Numbered from the stretch's first letter, positions 35,861 through 44,663 are shown. The stretch is 48,899 bases of DNA from CAUZFZ01 sp963579025 (GCA_963579025.1 CAUZFZ010000062.1:1-48899), one strand, 5' to 3'. Numbers and translations: made by a program. Notes: generated by a model not told the origin, from the sequence alone.

Positions 35861-37819
35861 ATGATTGCACACAATTACCGATTCGGACTGCTCGGTCGCG
35901 TCCGTCGCGCCATCCCCGGAATCGTTGCTCTGGGAATCATGGCGACGACGTCCGTGGCGTGGTCTCAAAAGCACTCGGAACGAAAACCGCCCGAGCTGCT
36001 TAAGGCCGTTCAAGTGAAACAAGAGAATCGCGTCATCAGCACTGACGAGATCGGCAGCCTGGAAGGGAAATGGACTCAGACGTCCAATCGGACGGAAGTG
36101 CTTCAGTACGCGGCCGATCAGGCGCACGCAGCGTGCTTCGAGGAGGACGTGTTCCCCTCGGCGGTGACCTGTGCCGAATGTCATCCTAAGCATTACCGCG
36201 AGTGGTCCGTTTCACCACACGCCTACGCTCAGCTGAGCCCGGTGTTTAATGGCCTGTTTGGTGGATTGAACGAGCTGACCACAGGAACGATCGGTGACTT
36301 CTGTCTGCGGTGTCACACTCCGGTGGGAGCAGCACTGCAGGAAGACCGGTTCATGAGCAACATGGACCGACACCCGGCTGCCCGCGAAGGCATCACCTGT
36401 GTTGTTTGTCACCGCATCAACCAGCCGTGGGGCAAGGTCTCCGGTCGTCAGGCACTGGTTGCTGGTGGTGTCGATCAGGTGATCTTCGGGAACCTCGGAA
36501 GTGAGGTGCTCGACGACGTCATGCACAACCCGGACAAGTACGGCGTCCTGAAGACCAGTCCCGATGACCCGAGTCTGGGGCGAACAGTTCACCAGACGTC
36601 CTACAAGTTCTTCCAGCTTTCAACACCGGGTTTCTGCGGAGCCTGCCATGACGTGCTGACTCCCAGTGGATTCCGACTGGAAGACGCATTCAGCGAATAC
36701 AAGCATTCACCAGCGGCCCGCGATGAGCATTTGTCCTGCCAGGACTGCCACATGGGCAAGGTGCAGGGGGCTGCGGCGGGATATCTCCACGAGTCGGTCG
36801 CGATGGTCGGCAATGTCGAGACACCGCCACGCAAGCGGACCACTCACTGGTTTGCCGGCCCGGATCATTCCGTCATTCACCCGGGTATTTACCCGCACAA
36901 TCCGGAAGCCGTCCGTGAGGAAGGTGCCGACGACAAACTGGCGGCTGGTCTGGCCACGATGCGTGAGTGGCTGCAGTTCGACCACAAATCCGACTGGGGT
37001 AAGCTCGACTTCGAGGACTCCGACAAGGACGGCGTCCAGTTCCCCGACGCATGGATGAAGTCCAGGCGTCGAATCCGGGCCCGTCAGATTCTCAACCAGC
37101 AGGAAGAACTGCTGATGCAGTATCAGCGACGTCGTGCCCAGGTCCTGAGCATTGGATTCAAGCTCGACGAAGTTCAGGACCTTGAGATCAATCGAAAGGG
37201 CATCGACTTCCGCCTGCGAATGTACAGCGGCACGACAGGCCACGGTGTCCCGACGGGCTTCGATGGCGAACGTCCCATCTGGTTACAGGTTCTGGTGTGG
37301 GACCGTGAGGGGACCGTGGTCTTCCGATCGGGTGACCTCGACCCCAACGGAGACTACCGCGACGACCACTCCTTCTACGTACACAACGGCGACATCCCCA
37401 GAGACCGATTCCTGCTGACACTGCAATCCAAGTTCGTCACGCGAAACGTTCGTGGAAACGAGCGTGAGGACATTCTTCCGGTTCCATTCTCGCTTGATCC
37501 AATCAGTTTCAATCGCCCACTGGTTCGTCCGTTCTCTTCACTGGGACGTCCGCTGGGAGCGAGGAAGCACAAGCAGAACATTGAACCGTGTGGAGATCGT
37601 TGGGGGAGTTACCACGTCGATGCCTGCAACCTGACCGGAAAGGGCCCGTATCAGATCAGTGCCCGTCTGGTCGCGGGAATGGTCCCAGTGAACCTGGTCC
37701 ACATCGTCTCCTTCGCAGGATTCGACTACGGAATGACTGCTCGGGAAATCGCCAGCGGGATCGTTGCCGGTCACCTGATGCTGCACGAGAAGCAAGCCAC
37801 TGTCCACTGCCATGAATAA
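35861..37819 (+). CDS. Exported pentaheme c-type cytochrome
   Basis: The ATG at 35861 follows AGGGTCAGGA, giving 652 residues and a signal peptide (basic RVRR, hydrophobic core, likely cleavage after SVAWSQ). Five CxxCH heme-binding motifs occur at Cys104 (CAECH), Cys148 (CLRCH), Cys180 (CVVCH), Cys259 (CGACH) and Cys293 (CQDCH). CAECHPKHYREWSVSPHAYA is typical of multiheme cytochromes of the c554/NrfA-like group. Residues about 440-652 lack hemes and contain GHGVPTGFDGERPIWLQVLVWDREG, a beta-rich C-terminal module seen next to multiheme domains. No NrfA-type CxxCK motif is present. It should be periplasmic or outer-membrane associated, passing electrons. The next gene, an outer-membrane barrel, starts inside its stop (8-bp overlap). 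Confidence 0.9.
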   Translation: MIAHNYRFGLLGRVRRAIPGIVALGIMATTSVAWSQKHSERKPPELLKAVQVKQENRVISTDEIGSLEGKWTQTSNRTEVLQYAADQAHAACFEEDVFPSAVTCAECHPKHYREWSVSPHAYAQLSPVFNGLFGGLNELTTGTIGDFCLRCHTPVGAALQEDRFMSNMDRHPAAREGITCVVCHRINQPWGKVSGRQALVAGGVDQVIFGNLGSEVLDDVMHNPDKYGVLKTSPDDPSLGRTVHQTSYKFFQLSTPGFCGACHDVLTPSGFRLEDAFSEYKHSPAARDEHLSCQDCHMGKVQGAAAGYLHESVAMVGNVETPPRKRTTHWFAGPDHSVIHPGIYPHNPEAVREEGADDKLAAGLATMREWLQFDHKSDWGKLDFEDSDKDGVQFPDAWMKSRRRIRARQILNQQEELLMQYQRRRAQVLSIGFKLDEVQDLEINRKGIDFRLRMYSGTTGHGVPTGFDGERPIWLQVLVWDREGTVVFRSGDLDPNGDYRDDHSFYVHNGDIPRDRFLLTLQSKFVTRNVRGNEREDILPVPFSLDPISFNRPLVRPFSSLGRPLGARKHKQNIEPCGDRWGSYHVDACNLTGKGPYQISARLVAGMVPVNLVHIVSFAGFDYGMTAREIASGIVAGHLMLHEKQATVHCHE

Positions 37820-39572
37820 CCTTGCACAGGGTCAGATAGAGATGATTATCAGAATCTTACTTGTCTCAACGTTGGTCGTGTGCGGAACATCGGGTCAGGT
37901 GTTCGCTCAGGAAATCGTTGCTTCAAACGCAGCATCGTCCCTGGTGCCGCCTGCCGAGGCTGCGACCTCGGATGCGGTGGCCTTACAGGACGCCGCGTCG
38001 GACGCACAGCCCGCTGCGACGTACGAAGAGTCGCCCGATGCGACGTCGGACATGGAGCCGCTCGGCGACCTGGACGATCTGCCCATCGAGTCGTTCGAGC
38101 ACTCGTGGTACCAGTTCGACGAGTTTCCCCACGAAGAGCCCAGCGGCTTGTGGTGGTGGGAACCGCTTATCGACGTGGTCGAAGAGCCCTTACACCCGAT
38201 GATCCACTCGTGGGAGTGCCTGACGGGTAATGAGCATGTCACCTTCGAGAGTGCAATCTCGAATGAGGCACTCGAAATTCAGGAAGGCTTCCCGCGGCCG
38301 CCCCTGATCTTCGAATATCCAGAACGCTACCTGGATATGAAGGACACGATGACCCGCGGATACGAGTTGCCGGGCGGTGCCGTCTGGCGTCCGACTCTGT
38401 GGATTTGGGGTACCAACCGAGTTGCCGCCCAATACCGTGAAGACCAGGGTGGCGCGAATTTCACCGAACTGGCCGAACGACTCGACCTCTTCGCATTCCT
38501 TAACATCACGGGGACAGAGCACCTTGTCTTTGCGATGCGGCCCTTTGACGAGGAAGAAGGCGGCCAGGCTCTGAACGGTCGGCAATTCACCAGCTACGAC
38601 CTGAACGGCGGCGGCAGCACCAGCGGTACCAACGCAGACGTCCAGACACTGTTCTTTGAAGGGGACATCGGTGAGATGATCCCGGACATGGACCCATGGG
38701 ACGTCAATGCCCTGGATTACCGTTTTTCGGTCGGTCGCCAGCCCATGTCATTCCAACGCGGGCTGCTGCTCAATGAAGACCTCATCGACGCAGTCACGGT
38801 GACACGAAACACGACAAACGGAAACGGCCTGCTGAATATGCGAACGACCGCGGTTTACGCATGGAACCGCATTACGCGACTGGCAGGCAACGCATCCAAT
38901 TCCAACGCAAAGATGTACGGCGTGTTTACAGAAATGGACTTCGCGTTCAACACGTTCAACTTCGACATTGGCTATCTGGATGACGACACGGCCGACGGAG
39001 ACCTGCTGTTCTGGGGACTCAGTTCAACGCAGCGACTGGTCGGCTACCACAACACGTACAACTCACGGTTCCATGTGCTGGGGTCGCACGCCCCGGATGG
39101 TGAAACCCGGGCTGCCGGCGAAGGGACGCTGCTGTTTGCCCAGACGTCATGGACACCGCACCACGGTGCCGACCTGATTTACTTCGATACGTTCTGGGGC
39201 ATCGACCGGTTTACTTCTCCCGCACGTGCCCCACTGGCTGGTGGACCGCTGGGAGACACGGGGCTGCTGTTCGCATCGGCCGCGCTCGGCCGCTTCGGAC
39301 CGGCGATCAACAACCTGGTCAATGATGACGTCGGTGCGGCCCTCGGCTACCAGATGTTCTTCGATGGACGTCGTCAGCAGCTCATCGCTGAAATTGGTGG
39401 CAAGCGTTCCACCAAAGACAACAACGACGGCATCGCCGCAATCTTCCTGCGAAGCCAGACAGCAATTCAACAGAACTGGATTCTGATCGGCGACGTGTTC
39501 ATGGCGAAGGCCGAGAACACAGGCGGACGCACAAACCAGGGTGTCCGCTTCGAAGTCCTGTACCAGTGGTAG
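37812..39572 (+). CDS. Outer-membrane beta-barrel (porin-like) protein coupled to the pentaheme cytochrome
   Basis: 586 residues from the ATG at 37812, which overlaps the cytochrome stop as ATGAATAA, a layout typical of coupled translation. A second ATG at 37842 gives a cleaner signal peptide (MIIRILLVSTLVVCG, cleavage near VFAQE). Residues about 30-90 are acidic and Ala/Pro-rich. From about 180 onward the sequence is regular amphipathic strands with aromatic girdles, for example DYRFSVGRQPMSFQRGLLLN, MYGVFTEMDFAFNTFNFDIGYL and RFEVLYQW. The C-terminal Tyr-Gln-Trp ending fits the Bam recognition signal of outer-membrane barrels. The length and the GRQ.MSFQRG segment recall alginate-export-type or porin proteins. 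With the cytochrome it may form an electron conduit; that is inference. No ligand can be named. Confidence 0.8.
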   Translation: MNNLAQGQIEMIIRILLVSTLVVCGTSGQVFAQEIVASNAASSLVPPAEAATSDAVALQDAASDAQPAATYEESPDATSDMEPLGDLDDLPIESFEHSWYQFDEFPHEEPSGLWWWEPLIDVVEEPLHPMIHSWECLTGNEHVTFESAISNEALEIQEGFPRPPLIFEYPERYLDMKDTMTRGYELPGGAVWRPTLWIWGTNRVAAQYREDQGGANFTELAERLDLFAFLNITGTEHLVFAMRPFDEEEGGQALNGRQFTSYDLNGGGSTSGTNADVQTLFFEGDIGEMIPDMDPWDVNALDYRFSVGRQPMSFQRGLLLNEDLIDAVTVTRNTTNGNGLLNMRTTAVYAWNRITRLAGNASNSNAKMYGVFTEMDFAFNTFNFDIGYLDDDTADGDLLFWGLSSTQRLVGYHNTYNSRFHVLGSHAPDGETRAAGEGTLLFAQTSWTPHHGADLIYFDTFWGIDRFTSPARAPLAGGPLGDTGLLFASAALGRFGPAINNLVNDDVGAALGYQMFFDGRRQQLIAEIGGKRSTKDNNDGIAAIFLRSQTAIQQNWILIGDVFMAKAENTGGRTNQGVRFEVLYQW

Positions 39573-39594
39573 GGAGTAATCACGAGGTTGGCTT

Positions 39595-39633
39595 AGAGGA
39601 TTCAGTCGCGTTCGGTCTGGAACGCGCTCCTCT
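39595..39633. terminator. Candidate bidirectional terminator hairpin
   Basis: In the 79-bp gap between convergent stops (39572 and 39652), CGCGTTC (39607-39613) pairs with GAACGCG (39620-39626) around a 6-nt loop. AGAGGA (39595-39600) pairs with TCCTCT (39628-39633) as an outer stem. Only a weak TTG follows, so the terminator call rests on position and stem strength. Confidence 0.4.
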
Positions 39634-39651
39634 TTGAGAACCCACGGACTG

Positions 39652-41529
39652 TCATTTGTTGAAAATGCCACCGGTCGCCGTCGTGAGGTGATGAACTTCA
39701 TTAACCTGGAGTTCTGCAAACTCTCGCCATTCGTCGCTGCCGGATGGCTTCACTCGGACCTGATCGATTTGATCGACAGTTCCGAGTCCGAATGAGACGG
39801 TCTCTTCTCCTGCTGTCAGATAGCCCCGGGTGCGGCTGACGAGCCGCCTTTGAATCTGGCCTCCGGCATGCAGCTCAACGATCGCGCCGGTTCCATCAGC
39901 GAGACGACCGACGTTGATGCGCACCCAGTTGTTGCCGGTTACCTGATCGTTACGCAGCAGGCGAGGCGATTGGCCACAGGCGGTGATCAGCACGTCCAGA
40001 TCGCCGTCGGCGTCAAAATCGACTGCGGTAACTCCGCGGCCCACCATCGGATGGAACAGGTCTTCGCCACACTGCTCCGCAGTCAGCGAGACGAATTCCG
40101 TCAGACTCTCCGGGCCGCAATTCCAGAACAGTTGCGGCGGCTGTTCGTAATGCTGATGCGGCTGGACTCGGTTGATGTCCGTTTCGATGTGGCCATTGGC
40201 AGCCAGCAGGTCCAGGCGGCCATCCAGATCCATGTCGGCCCAGCAGACGCCGAAGGTCAGAGCCAGTCGCGTATCGGGACCCAGTCCTGTCGGGACCGCT
40301 TCATCGCGGAATTGCAGAGTGTCAGGATGTGCGACGTACAGGGCCGTCATCTCGTTGGAGAAGTTGCCGATGGCGATGCCGAGTGATCGGTCGTTGCGGA
40401 ACCACGCAGTGGCCAGTCCCATCGCTCCACGAGCCCGACCGTTTTCATCAAAGGCCACGCCGACCACCTGAGCGATTTCTTCGAAGGTGTCGTCGCCTTT
40501 GTTGCGGAACAGAAAATTCTGCACGGTGTCGTTTGAGACGAGGACGTCCAGCCAGCCGTCGTCGTCGATGTCGCAGAAAGTGACGCCCAGTGATTTTGCC
40601 AGCGGCTCGCCCGATGCGCTTAGCTGCCGGATACCCGCAGCCTCTGAGACATCCTGAAACCTGCCGTCACCCTCGTTGCGGTACAGACAGGAAAAAGCTC
40701 CCTTGAAGGCCTGCGGCCGACCGTAACCCCGCTCGTCTCCCACCAGCTGAAACGGTTGAGTGACGTCGAATTCGCGGTTCCACTCCAGATAGTTGCAGAC
40801 GAATAGATCGAGATCGCCATCGTTGTCGTAGTCAAAGAAACCGGCGCTGGAACTCCACGCGTCGTTCGCACCGGCGACGCCGGCCGTATCGGTCACGTCA
40901 AAGAAATTCCCGCCCTGGTTCTCAAGCAGGCGATTCGAACCGACGACGGTGATGTAGAGGTCGGGGTCACCGTCGGAATCAAAATCGCCCACGGCAGCCC
41001 CCTGTCCATACAGCGAGATGTCCAGGTTGACCTCTTCGGTGACGTCAACGAACAGCCAGTCACCTTCGTTTCGCCAGGCCGACATCGTGGCAGGTTTCCG
41101 TGGCGTCTCGTCCTTTTCCACGTCCCACGGCCAGCGATTCGAATTGATAAAGATGATGTCCGGGTCGCCATCGCTGTCGAAGTCGAGTATGGCGGCACCG
41201 GAACCCATCATTTCGGGGATCAGCTTTTCCCCCGCTGCGCCGTTTTCATGGCTGAACGTGATGCCACTCTGGACGGTGATGTCAACCAGCGGAATCGATG
41301 GCAGTACAACGTCGGGAAGGTCACCGATTTCAGGAGGCTTGACGATCACGTCCGGCGAGATGGGCTCGGCTTCAGGCCGAGTCGCAAACCAGACACCACC
41401 ACCGATCACCGCCGCCAGCACAACAATGGCCCCCGCGGAGTAACGGACCGCCTGCCCGATGACGGCATCGTCATGTTCCTCCTCAAGATGCTCATCATGC
41501 GGCTGGTCAGTCTGGTGCGGGTCAATCAT
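39652..41529 (-). CDS. CRTAC1-type protein: membrane-anchored FG-GAP/VCBS repeats with ASPIC/UnbV C-terminus
   Basis: 625 residues. Residues 1-30 are acidic and His-rich. Residues about 31-52 are one hydrophobic segment (SAGAIVVLAAVIGGGVWFAT), suggesting an uncleaved anchor with the bulk outside the cytoplasm. The rest has FG-GAP/VCBS propeller repeats with calcium-type DxDxDGxxD loops: ILDFDSDGDPDIIFIN, VGDFDSDGDPDLYITV, FFDYDNDGDLDLFVCN, FCDIDDDGWLDVLVSN, WADMDLDGRLDLLAAN and AVDFDADGDLDVLITA. The C-terminus (NNWVRINVGRLADGTGAIVELHAGG...ETVSFGLGTVDQIDQVRVKPSG) is the ASPIC/UnbV domain. Such proteins are numerous in planctomycetes and likely act in surface adhesion or binding; no reaction is known to me. 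A paralogue lies just upstream. Confidence 0.92.
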   Translation of the reverse strand: MIDPHQTDQPHDEHLEEEHDDAVIGQAVRYSAGAIVVLAAVIGGGVWFATRPEAEPISPDVIVKPPEIGDLPDVVLPSIPLVDITVQSGITFSHENGAAGEKLIPEMMGSGAAILDFDSDGDPDIIFINSNRWPWDVEKDETPRKPATMSAWRNEGDWLFVDVTEEVNLDISLYGQGAAVGDFDSDGDPDLYITVVGSNRLLENQGGNFFDVTDTAGVAGANDAWSSSAGFFDYDNDGDLDLFVCNYLEWNREFDVTQPFQLVGDERGYGRPQAFKGAFSCLYRNEGDGRFQDVSEAAGIRQLSASGEPLAKSLGVTFCDIDDDGWLDVLVSNDTVQNFLFRNKGDDTFEEIAQVVGVAFDENGRARGAMGLATAWFRNDRSLGIAIGNFSNEMTALYVAHPDTLQFRDEAVPTGLGPDTRLALTFGVCWADMDLDGRLDLLAANGHIETDINRVQPHQHYEQPPQLFWNCGPESLTEFVSLTAEQCGEDLFHPMVGRGVTAVDFDADGDLDVLITACGQSPRLLRNDQVTGNNWVRINVGRLADGTGAIVELHAGGQIQRRLVSRTRGYLTAGEETVSFGLGTVDQIDQVRVKPSGSDEWREFAELQVNEVHHLTTATGGIFNK

Positions 41530-41623
41530 TTCGGCGATTCCAGGAGCGGCAGGTGCGATGCCTTCGATTCAGTCTCGCGGTTTCTCTACGTTCGCGGAAC
41601 GGAGAATCGCGGATGAACACGGA

Positions 41624-43093
41624 CTAAGGAAACGGAATCGTGACGAGATGCCCCGGCTCCACGTTTTCCACCTGCTGCCGCACGTTGTTCGGCCAGAACA
41701 CTTCAACCTCGACAGGACCTTTGTGCGATCCAAGCCCGAAATGCAGCGTGAGTTCGTTCTGGTTGCCTTCGCCAGTACCCGCCTCAACCTGACGAGTCAG
41801 CACTTTGTCATTCGCACGGACGCGGACCTGGGCACCGATGGCCGACGTGTTGACCTTCACGCCGTCACCACGCAGAGCGACCTTCAACCACGAGTTTGCC
41901 GTGCCCTGATTCTCGAACAGCTTTCCGGCAGAGACGAGATCGAGGTCTCCATCATTGTCGAAGTCGGCCCAGGCAGCCTGATAGGTCGGACTCAAGCCAC
42001 CCAGTTGGGCTGCCGCGGTCACGTCCGTCATGGCAAACTGGCCATCGCCGCGAAACAGCACGGGGTTGTTTTTTCGGCCGAACGACGCAGTCCCGTAGAC
42101 CGTTGTGAAGAACAGATCCAGATTGCCGTCATTGTCGTAATCACCGACGCTCGGAGTCGCATACGACTCCTGATAATGGACTCCGCAGGGCCCACGGTCT
42201 TCGAATCGATGACGCTTGTCCGGTCCTGAATTGCGAAGAAATCGAGACTTGGGCTGATCGCCGCGCCCGTCCCGATGCGCGAAGTTGCCGGCGAACAGAT
42301 CGATGTGACCGTCGCTGTCAAAGTCGCCCCAGGCTGAACCGATCGAATGGCCGCCACCGAAACCTGGTGAGGTCGCGACGGCTCCGTACTCGCCAGCGAC
42401 TTCCTGGAACTGTCCCTTCCCATCGTTGAGCCACAACAGATTCGGCTGCAGGCGGTAGTTGGACGCGTAGACGTCCAGGTCGCCGTCCTGGTCAAAGTCG
42501 CACGCCGTCACTCCCCGAGTCCGCAGCCGACTCTCGGATCGAGCCACCTTGAACGACTTGCCCTGCTCATTCATGAGGATGACGAACGGCCAGGTGATGC
42601 CTGCGTTCCAGTCTTCATATCCACCGACAAATAAATCGACGAATCCGTCGCCATTGAAGTCGCCCCAGCATGCGCCGCGCGAAACAGTCTTCGGCAACTC
42701 GGGGAGTTTGAAGTTCGTGAATCCTTTACCTTTGTCGTTGTGCAGAAGCTGCAACGACGACCACGAGAACAGATCGACGAATCCGTCATTGTCGAAGTCG
42801 GCCGCCACGCAATTGGAGGCATCGGCAAATCGTGTGAAGCTCTTTCCGCCTTTGTTCTTCCAGACTCCGCCACCGGCACACAGGTCGACCCAGCCATCGT
42901 TGTCGAAGTCCGCCCAGCAAGCGGCCGCCGTCGATATCGTGAGACCCAGGTCGGACGTTTGATCCTTGAAGACGACCTGCGGTTCGTCGGCGAGTGCGGA
43001 CACGCTCGTCAACAGCAGGCCCAAAGTCTGAGCCCAGATCACACATCGCCTTATACGGGTCACGTTCTGGCTGCTTGAGGATCGTCGACGCAT
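41624..43093 (-). CDS. CRTAC1-type secreted protein: FG-GAP/VCBS repeats with ASPIC/UnbV C-terminus
   Basis: The ATG at 43093 is preceded by a strong AAGGAGG ribosome site, giving 489 residues instead of the 503 of the longest frame. Residues 1-36 are a signal peptide (basic RIRR, then a hydrophobic core ending VSALAD). FG-GAP-type calcium loops include CWADFDNDGWVDLCAG, AADFDNDGFVDLFSW, WGDFNGDGFVDLFVGG, ACDFDQDGDLDVYASN, WGDFDSDGHIDLFAGN, VGDYDNDGNLDLFFT and WADFDNDGDLDLVSAG. The C-terminal SWLKVALRGDGVKVNTSAIGAQVRV and LTLHFGLGSHKGPVEVEV are the ASPIC/UnbV domain. It differs from its neighbour in having a cleavable signal instead of an anchor. The downstream paralogue starts 94 bp after its stop, so the two may share a transcript. 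Confidence 0.92.
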   Translation of the reverse strand: MRRRSSSSQNVTRIRRCVIWAQTLGLLLTSVSALADEPQVVFKDQTSDLGLTISTAAACWADFDNDGWVDLCAGGGVWKNKGGKSFTRFADASNCVAADFDNDGFVDLFSWSSLQLLHNDKGKGFTNFKLPELPKTVSRGACWGDFNGDGFVDLFVGGYEDWNAGITWPFVILMNEQGKSFKVARSESRLRTRGVTACDFDQDGDLDVYASNYRLQPNLLWLNDGKGQFQEVAGEYGAVATSPGFGGGHSIGSAWGDFDSDGHIDLFAGNFAHRDGRGDQPKSRFLRNSGPDKRHRFEDRGPCGVHYQESYATPSVGDYDNDGNLDLFFTTVYGTASFGRKNNPVLFRGDGQFAMTDVTAAAQLGGLSPTYQAAWADFDNDGDLDLVSAGKLFENQGTANSWLKVALRGDGVKVNTSAIGAQVRVRANDKVLTRQVEAGTGEGNQNELTLHFGLGSHKGPVEVEVFWPNNVRQQVENVEPGHLVTIPFP

Positions 43094-43099
43094 CACTTT

Positions 43100-43106
43100 C
43101 CTCCTT
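43100..43106 (-). promoter_or_regulatory. Strong ribosome binding site fixing the CRTAC1-type start
   Basis: On the minus strand AAGGAGG is followed by AAAGTG and then ATG (43093), a 6-nt spacing and one of the strongest ribosome sites in the window. It decides against the start 14 codons further upstream and places the signal peptide directly at the N-terminus. Confidence 0.8.
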
Positions 43107-43127
43107 CGATTCTTATCCTGTCGAGAT

Positions 43128-43194
43128 TCACGCAAAGGCGCTAAGCCGCAAAGGCATGACTTGAGATTCTTTGCGCCTTGGCGTCTTTGCGTGA
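43128..43194. repeat. Imperfect 26-bp inverted repeat (CGCAAAGG...CTTTGCG family)
   Basis: The arm 43128-43153 pairs with 43169-43194 at 23 of 26 positions, with a 15-nt loop. Both ends carry the same TCACGCAAAG / CTTTGCGTGA core. It sits between the M24 peptidase stop and the next CRTAC1-type gene, both on the minus strand. Such sequence is, from memory, dispersed in planctomycete and some other genomes. It may act as a mild terminator or RNA stabiliser, but no T-run is present. Confidence 0.75.
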
Positions 43195-43223
43195 CACAAG
43201 TCTAATGCCGTGATCTCTACAGA

Positions 43224-44345
43224 TTACAGATGCAGCGGAAATGTCGTCAGCAATTCGACTCCGCTCTCGGTCACACGGTAATTCTGCTCCAAACGAATCC
43301 CGGCCCGCAGTTCGTCGGTATACAGTCCGGGCTCGGCGGTGAAGACGTCGCCGACTTCGAACACGTCATCCCAGTTGGGATTCAAATGAGGAGCCTCGTG
43401 CGGGAACAGTCCGAAGCCGTGTCCGAGATGATGACAGAACGCATCGGGCTGGTACTCGTCGAGCATTGCTTTTGCACGTGCGAACAACTCGCGGCATGAC
43501 ACTCCCGGACGGACCGTTTGCTCGACCATGTCGAGCACAGCGGCGATCGCGGTCCAGGCTCGCATCTGCTCGTCAGTCGGATGCTGGTTGACTGCGATTG
43601 CCCGACAGTTGTCTGCGTAGTAACCGCGATACGCCGGACCCAGATCGAGAATAAACAACTCACCATCCTGAGCCGCGCGTTCACGCGGAGTGCCACCCGG
43701 TGAATTACACTGATAGTCATTACCCAGCGCGGTGAGCGGTTCCCCCGCAACATCCACGGCGGCAGCGTGCAGTTGATTAAAGACATCCAGCTCAGTGATA
43801 CCCGGTCTGATGATTTCACGGGCAGTGGCGTACATCGCTTCGGTACACGCAATCGCCCGGCGGATCATTGCCAGCTCATCCGGATGCTTCCGCCGACGCA
43901 GATTCCACATGCCCGCGTCGATATCGACCAGTTGATCCAGCCCGATGTCGCCGGTCAACTCCCGCAAATGCTGTCCACAGACCGAGAACTCCACTCCCGT
44001 CCGACCCTGTGAATCTTCGCCGACCTCCGAGGCCAGCGCAGTCAGCGCTGCGTCGGCCTGTTCCTGCCTTAGTGTTGCCAGCCACTGGGCCTCAAAGGTG
44101 ACAACCCGGTCCGCCGCCACGTCATCCGGAATGCTGTTGGGTGCACTGAGCACACAGTCGCCGTCGGTCGTCAGGCAGACAGCCGCCTGCATCAGACGAT
44201 GCGGACGGAAACCCGTCAGGTACTGCACGTTTTCGTGTGACACGAACACGGCGCGGTCGACTGACGATGCGGCCAGCATCTCGCGAACTCGCTGCTGGCG
44301 CACGCGGCATTCGTCCGGGCACAACTGAATCGGTTCACTGGCCAT
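43224..44345 (-). CDS. M24-family metallopeptidase, Xaa-Pro aminopeptidase type
   Basis: 373 residues, GAGAGGA ribosome site about 8 nt before the ATG. Residues about 1-150 are the creatinase-like N-terminal domain (VFVSHENVQYLTGFRPHRL). Residues about 155-373 are the pita-bread catalytic domain. Metal ligands are visible: Asp in LFILDLGPAYRGYYADNCR (both Asp, about 229-241), His in HHLGHGFGL (305-309), Glu338 in TAEPGLY and Glu353 in IRLEQNY. All five expected ligand positions are filled, so it should be an active dinuclear-metal enzyme removing N-terminal residues before proline or acting on a related dipeptide. No signal peptide was seen, so it is cytoplasmic. Substrate preference cannot be read here. 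Confidence 0.93.
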   Translation of the reverse strand: MASEPIQLCPDECRVRQQRVREMLAASSVDRAVFVSHENVQYLTGFRPHRLMQAAVCLTTDGDCVLSAPNSIPDDVAADRVVTFEAQWLATLRQEQADAALTALASEVGEDSQGRTGVEFSVCGQHLRELTGDIGLDQLVDIDAGMWNLRRRKHPDELAMIRRAIACTEAMYATAREIIRPGITELDVFNQLHAAAVDVAGEPLTALGNDYQCNSPGGTPRERAAQDGELFILDLGPAYRGYYADNCRAIAVNQHPTDEQMRAWTAIAAVLDMVEQTVRPGVSCRELFARAKAMLDEYQPDAFCHHLGHGFGLFPHEAPHLNPNWDDVFEVGDVFTAEPGLYTDELRAGIRLEQNYRVTESGVELLTTFPLHL

Positions 44346-44663
44346 AGAGATTTCCTCTCAGGTGTGTGGCCGAAAGCAACGACGCGGCTCCCGAGACGCA
44401 CTCGGAAACCAATGCCTGGCGGCACGAATATCGAATGTCGAACAAGGAATGTCGAAGTCCGAAGTGAAGCACTTCATCATTCGAAATTCCTTGTTCGACA
44501 TTCGATATTCACTGCGAAACGCGAGCCACAACATGATCGCCTTCTTGATGCGTCTCGGGTGAAATGATAGCGTCATTCGTCCCATCGCTCGGCGGGCAGG
44601 CGATCCTCCGTCTGCAATCGCGCCCGAGCACCTTACTCCCACCTTCAGTTTGACTCGACTGCT
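44346..44663. other. Divergent intergenic region, 318 bp, carrying a palindromic element
   Basis: This lies between the M24 peptidase gene (leftward) and the DUF1549/DUF1553 gene (rightward). Its only visible structure is the 25-bp inverted repeat at 44426-44510. Short reading frames across it are translations of that palindrome and are rejected. TTGATG (44545) followed 17 bp later by TAGCGT is too weak to call a promoter. Confidence 0.5.
44426..44510. repeat. Perfect 25-bp inverted repeat with a nested hairpin
   Basis: The arm 44426-44450 is the exact reverse complement of 44486-44510. Inside the 35-nt spacer a second stem GAAGTG (44461-44466) pairs with CACTTC (44470-44475). The whole forms an 85-nt hairpin with few unpaired bases. 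Its AT content and word TCGAATGTCGAACAAGGAAT differ from the surrounding GC-rich sequence. It resembles a miniature mobile element or dispersed palindrome. No transposase or flanking duplication was recognised. Confidence 0.85.

Noticed and set aside
44362..44567. Two overlapping small plus-strand frames of 66-67 codons
   Set aside because: They are translations of the perfect palindrome at 44426-44510 and resemble no protein.
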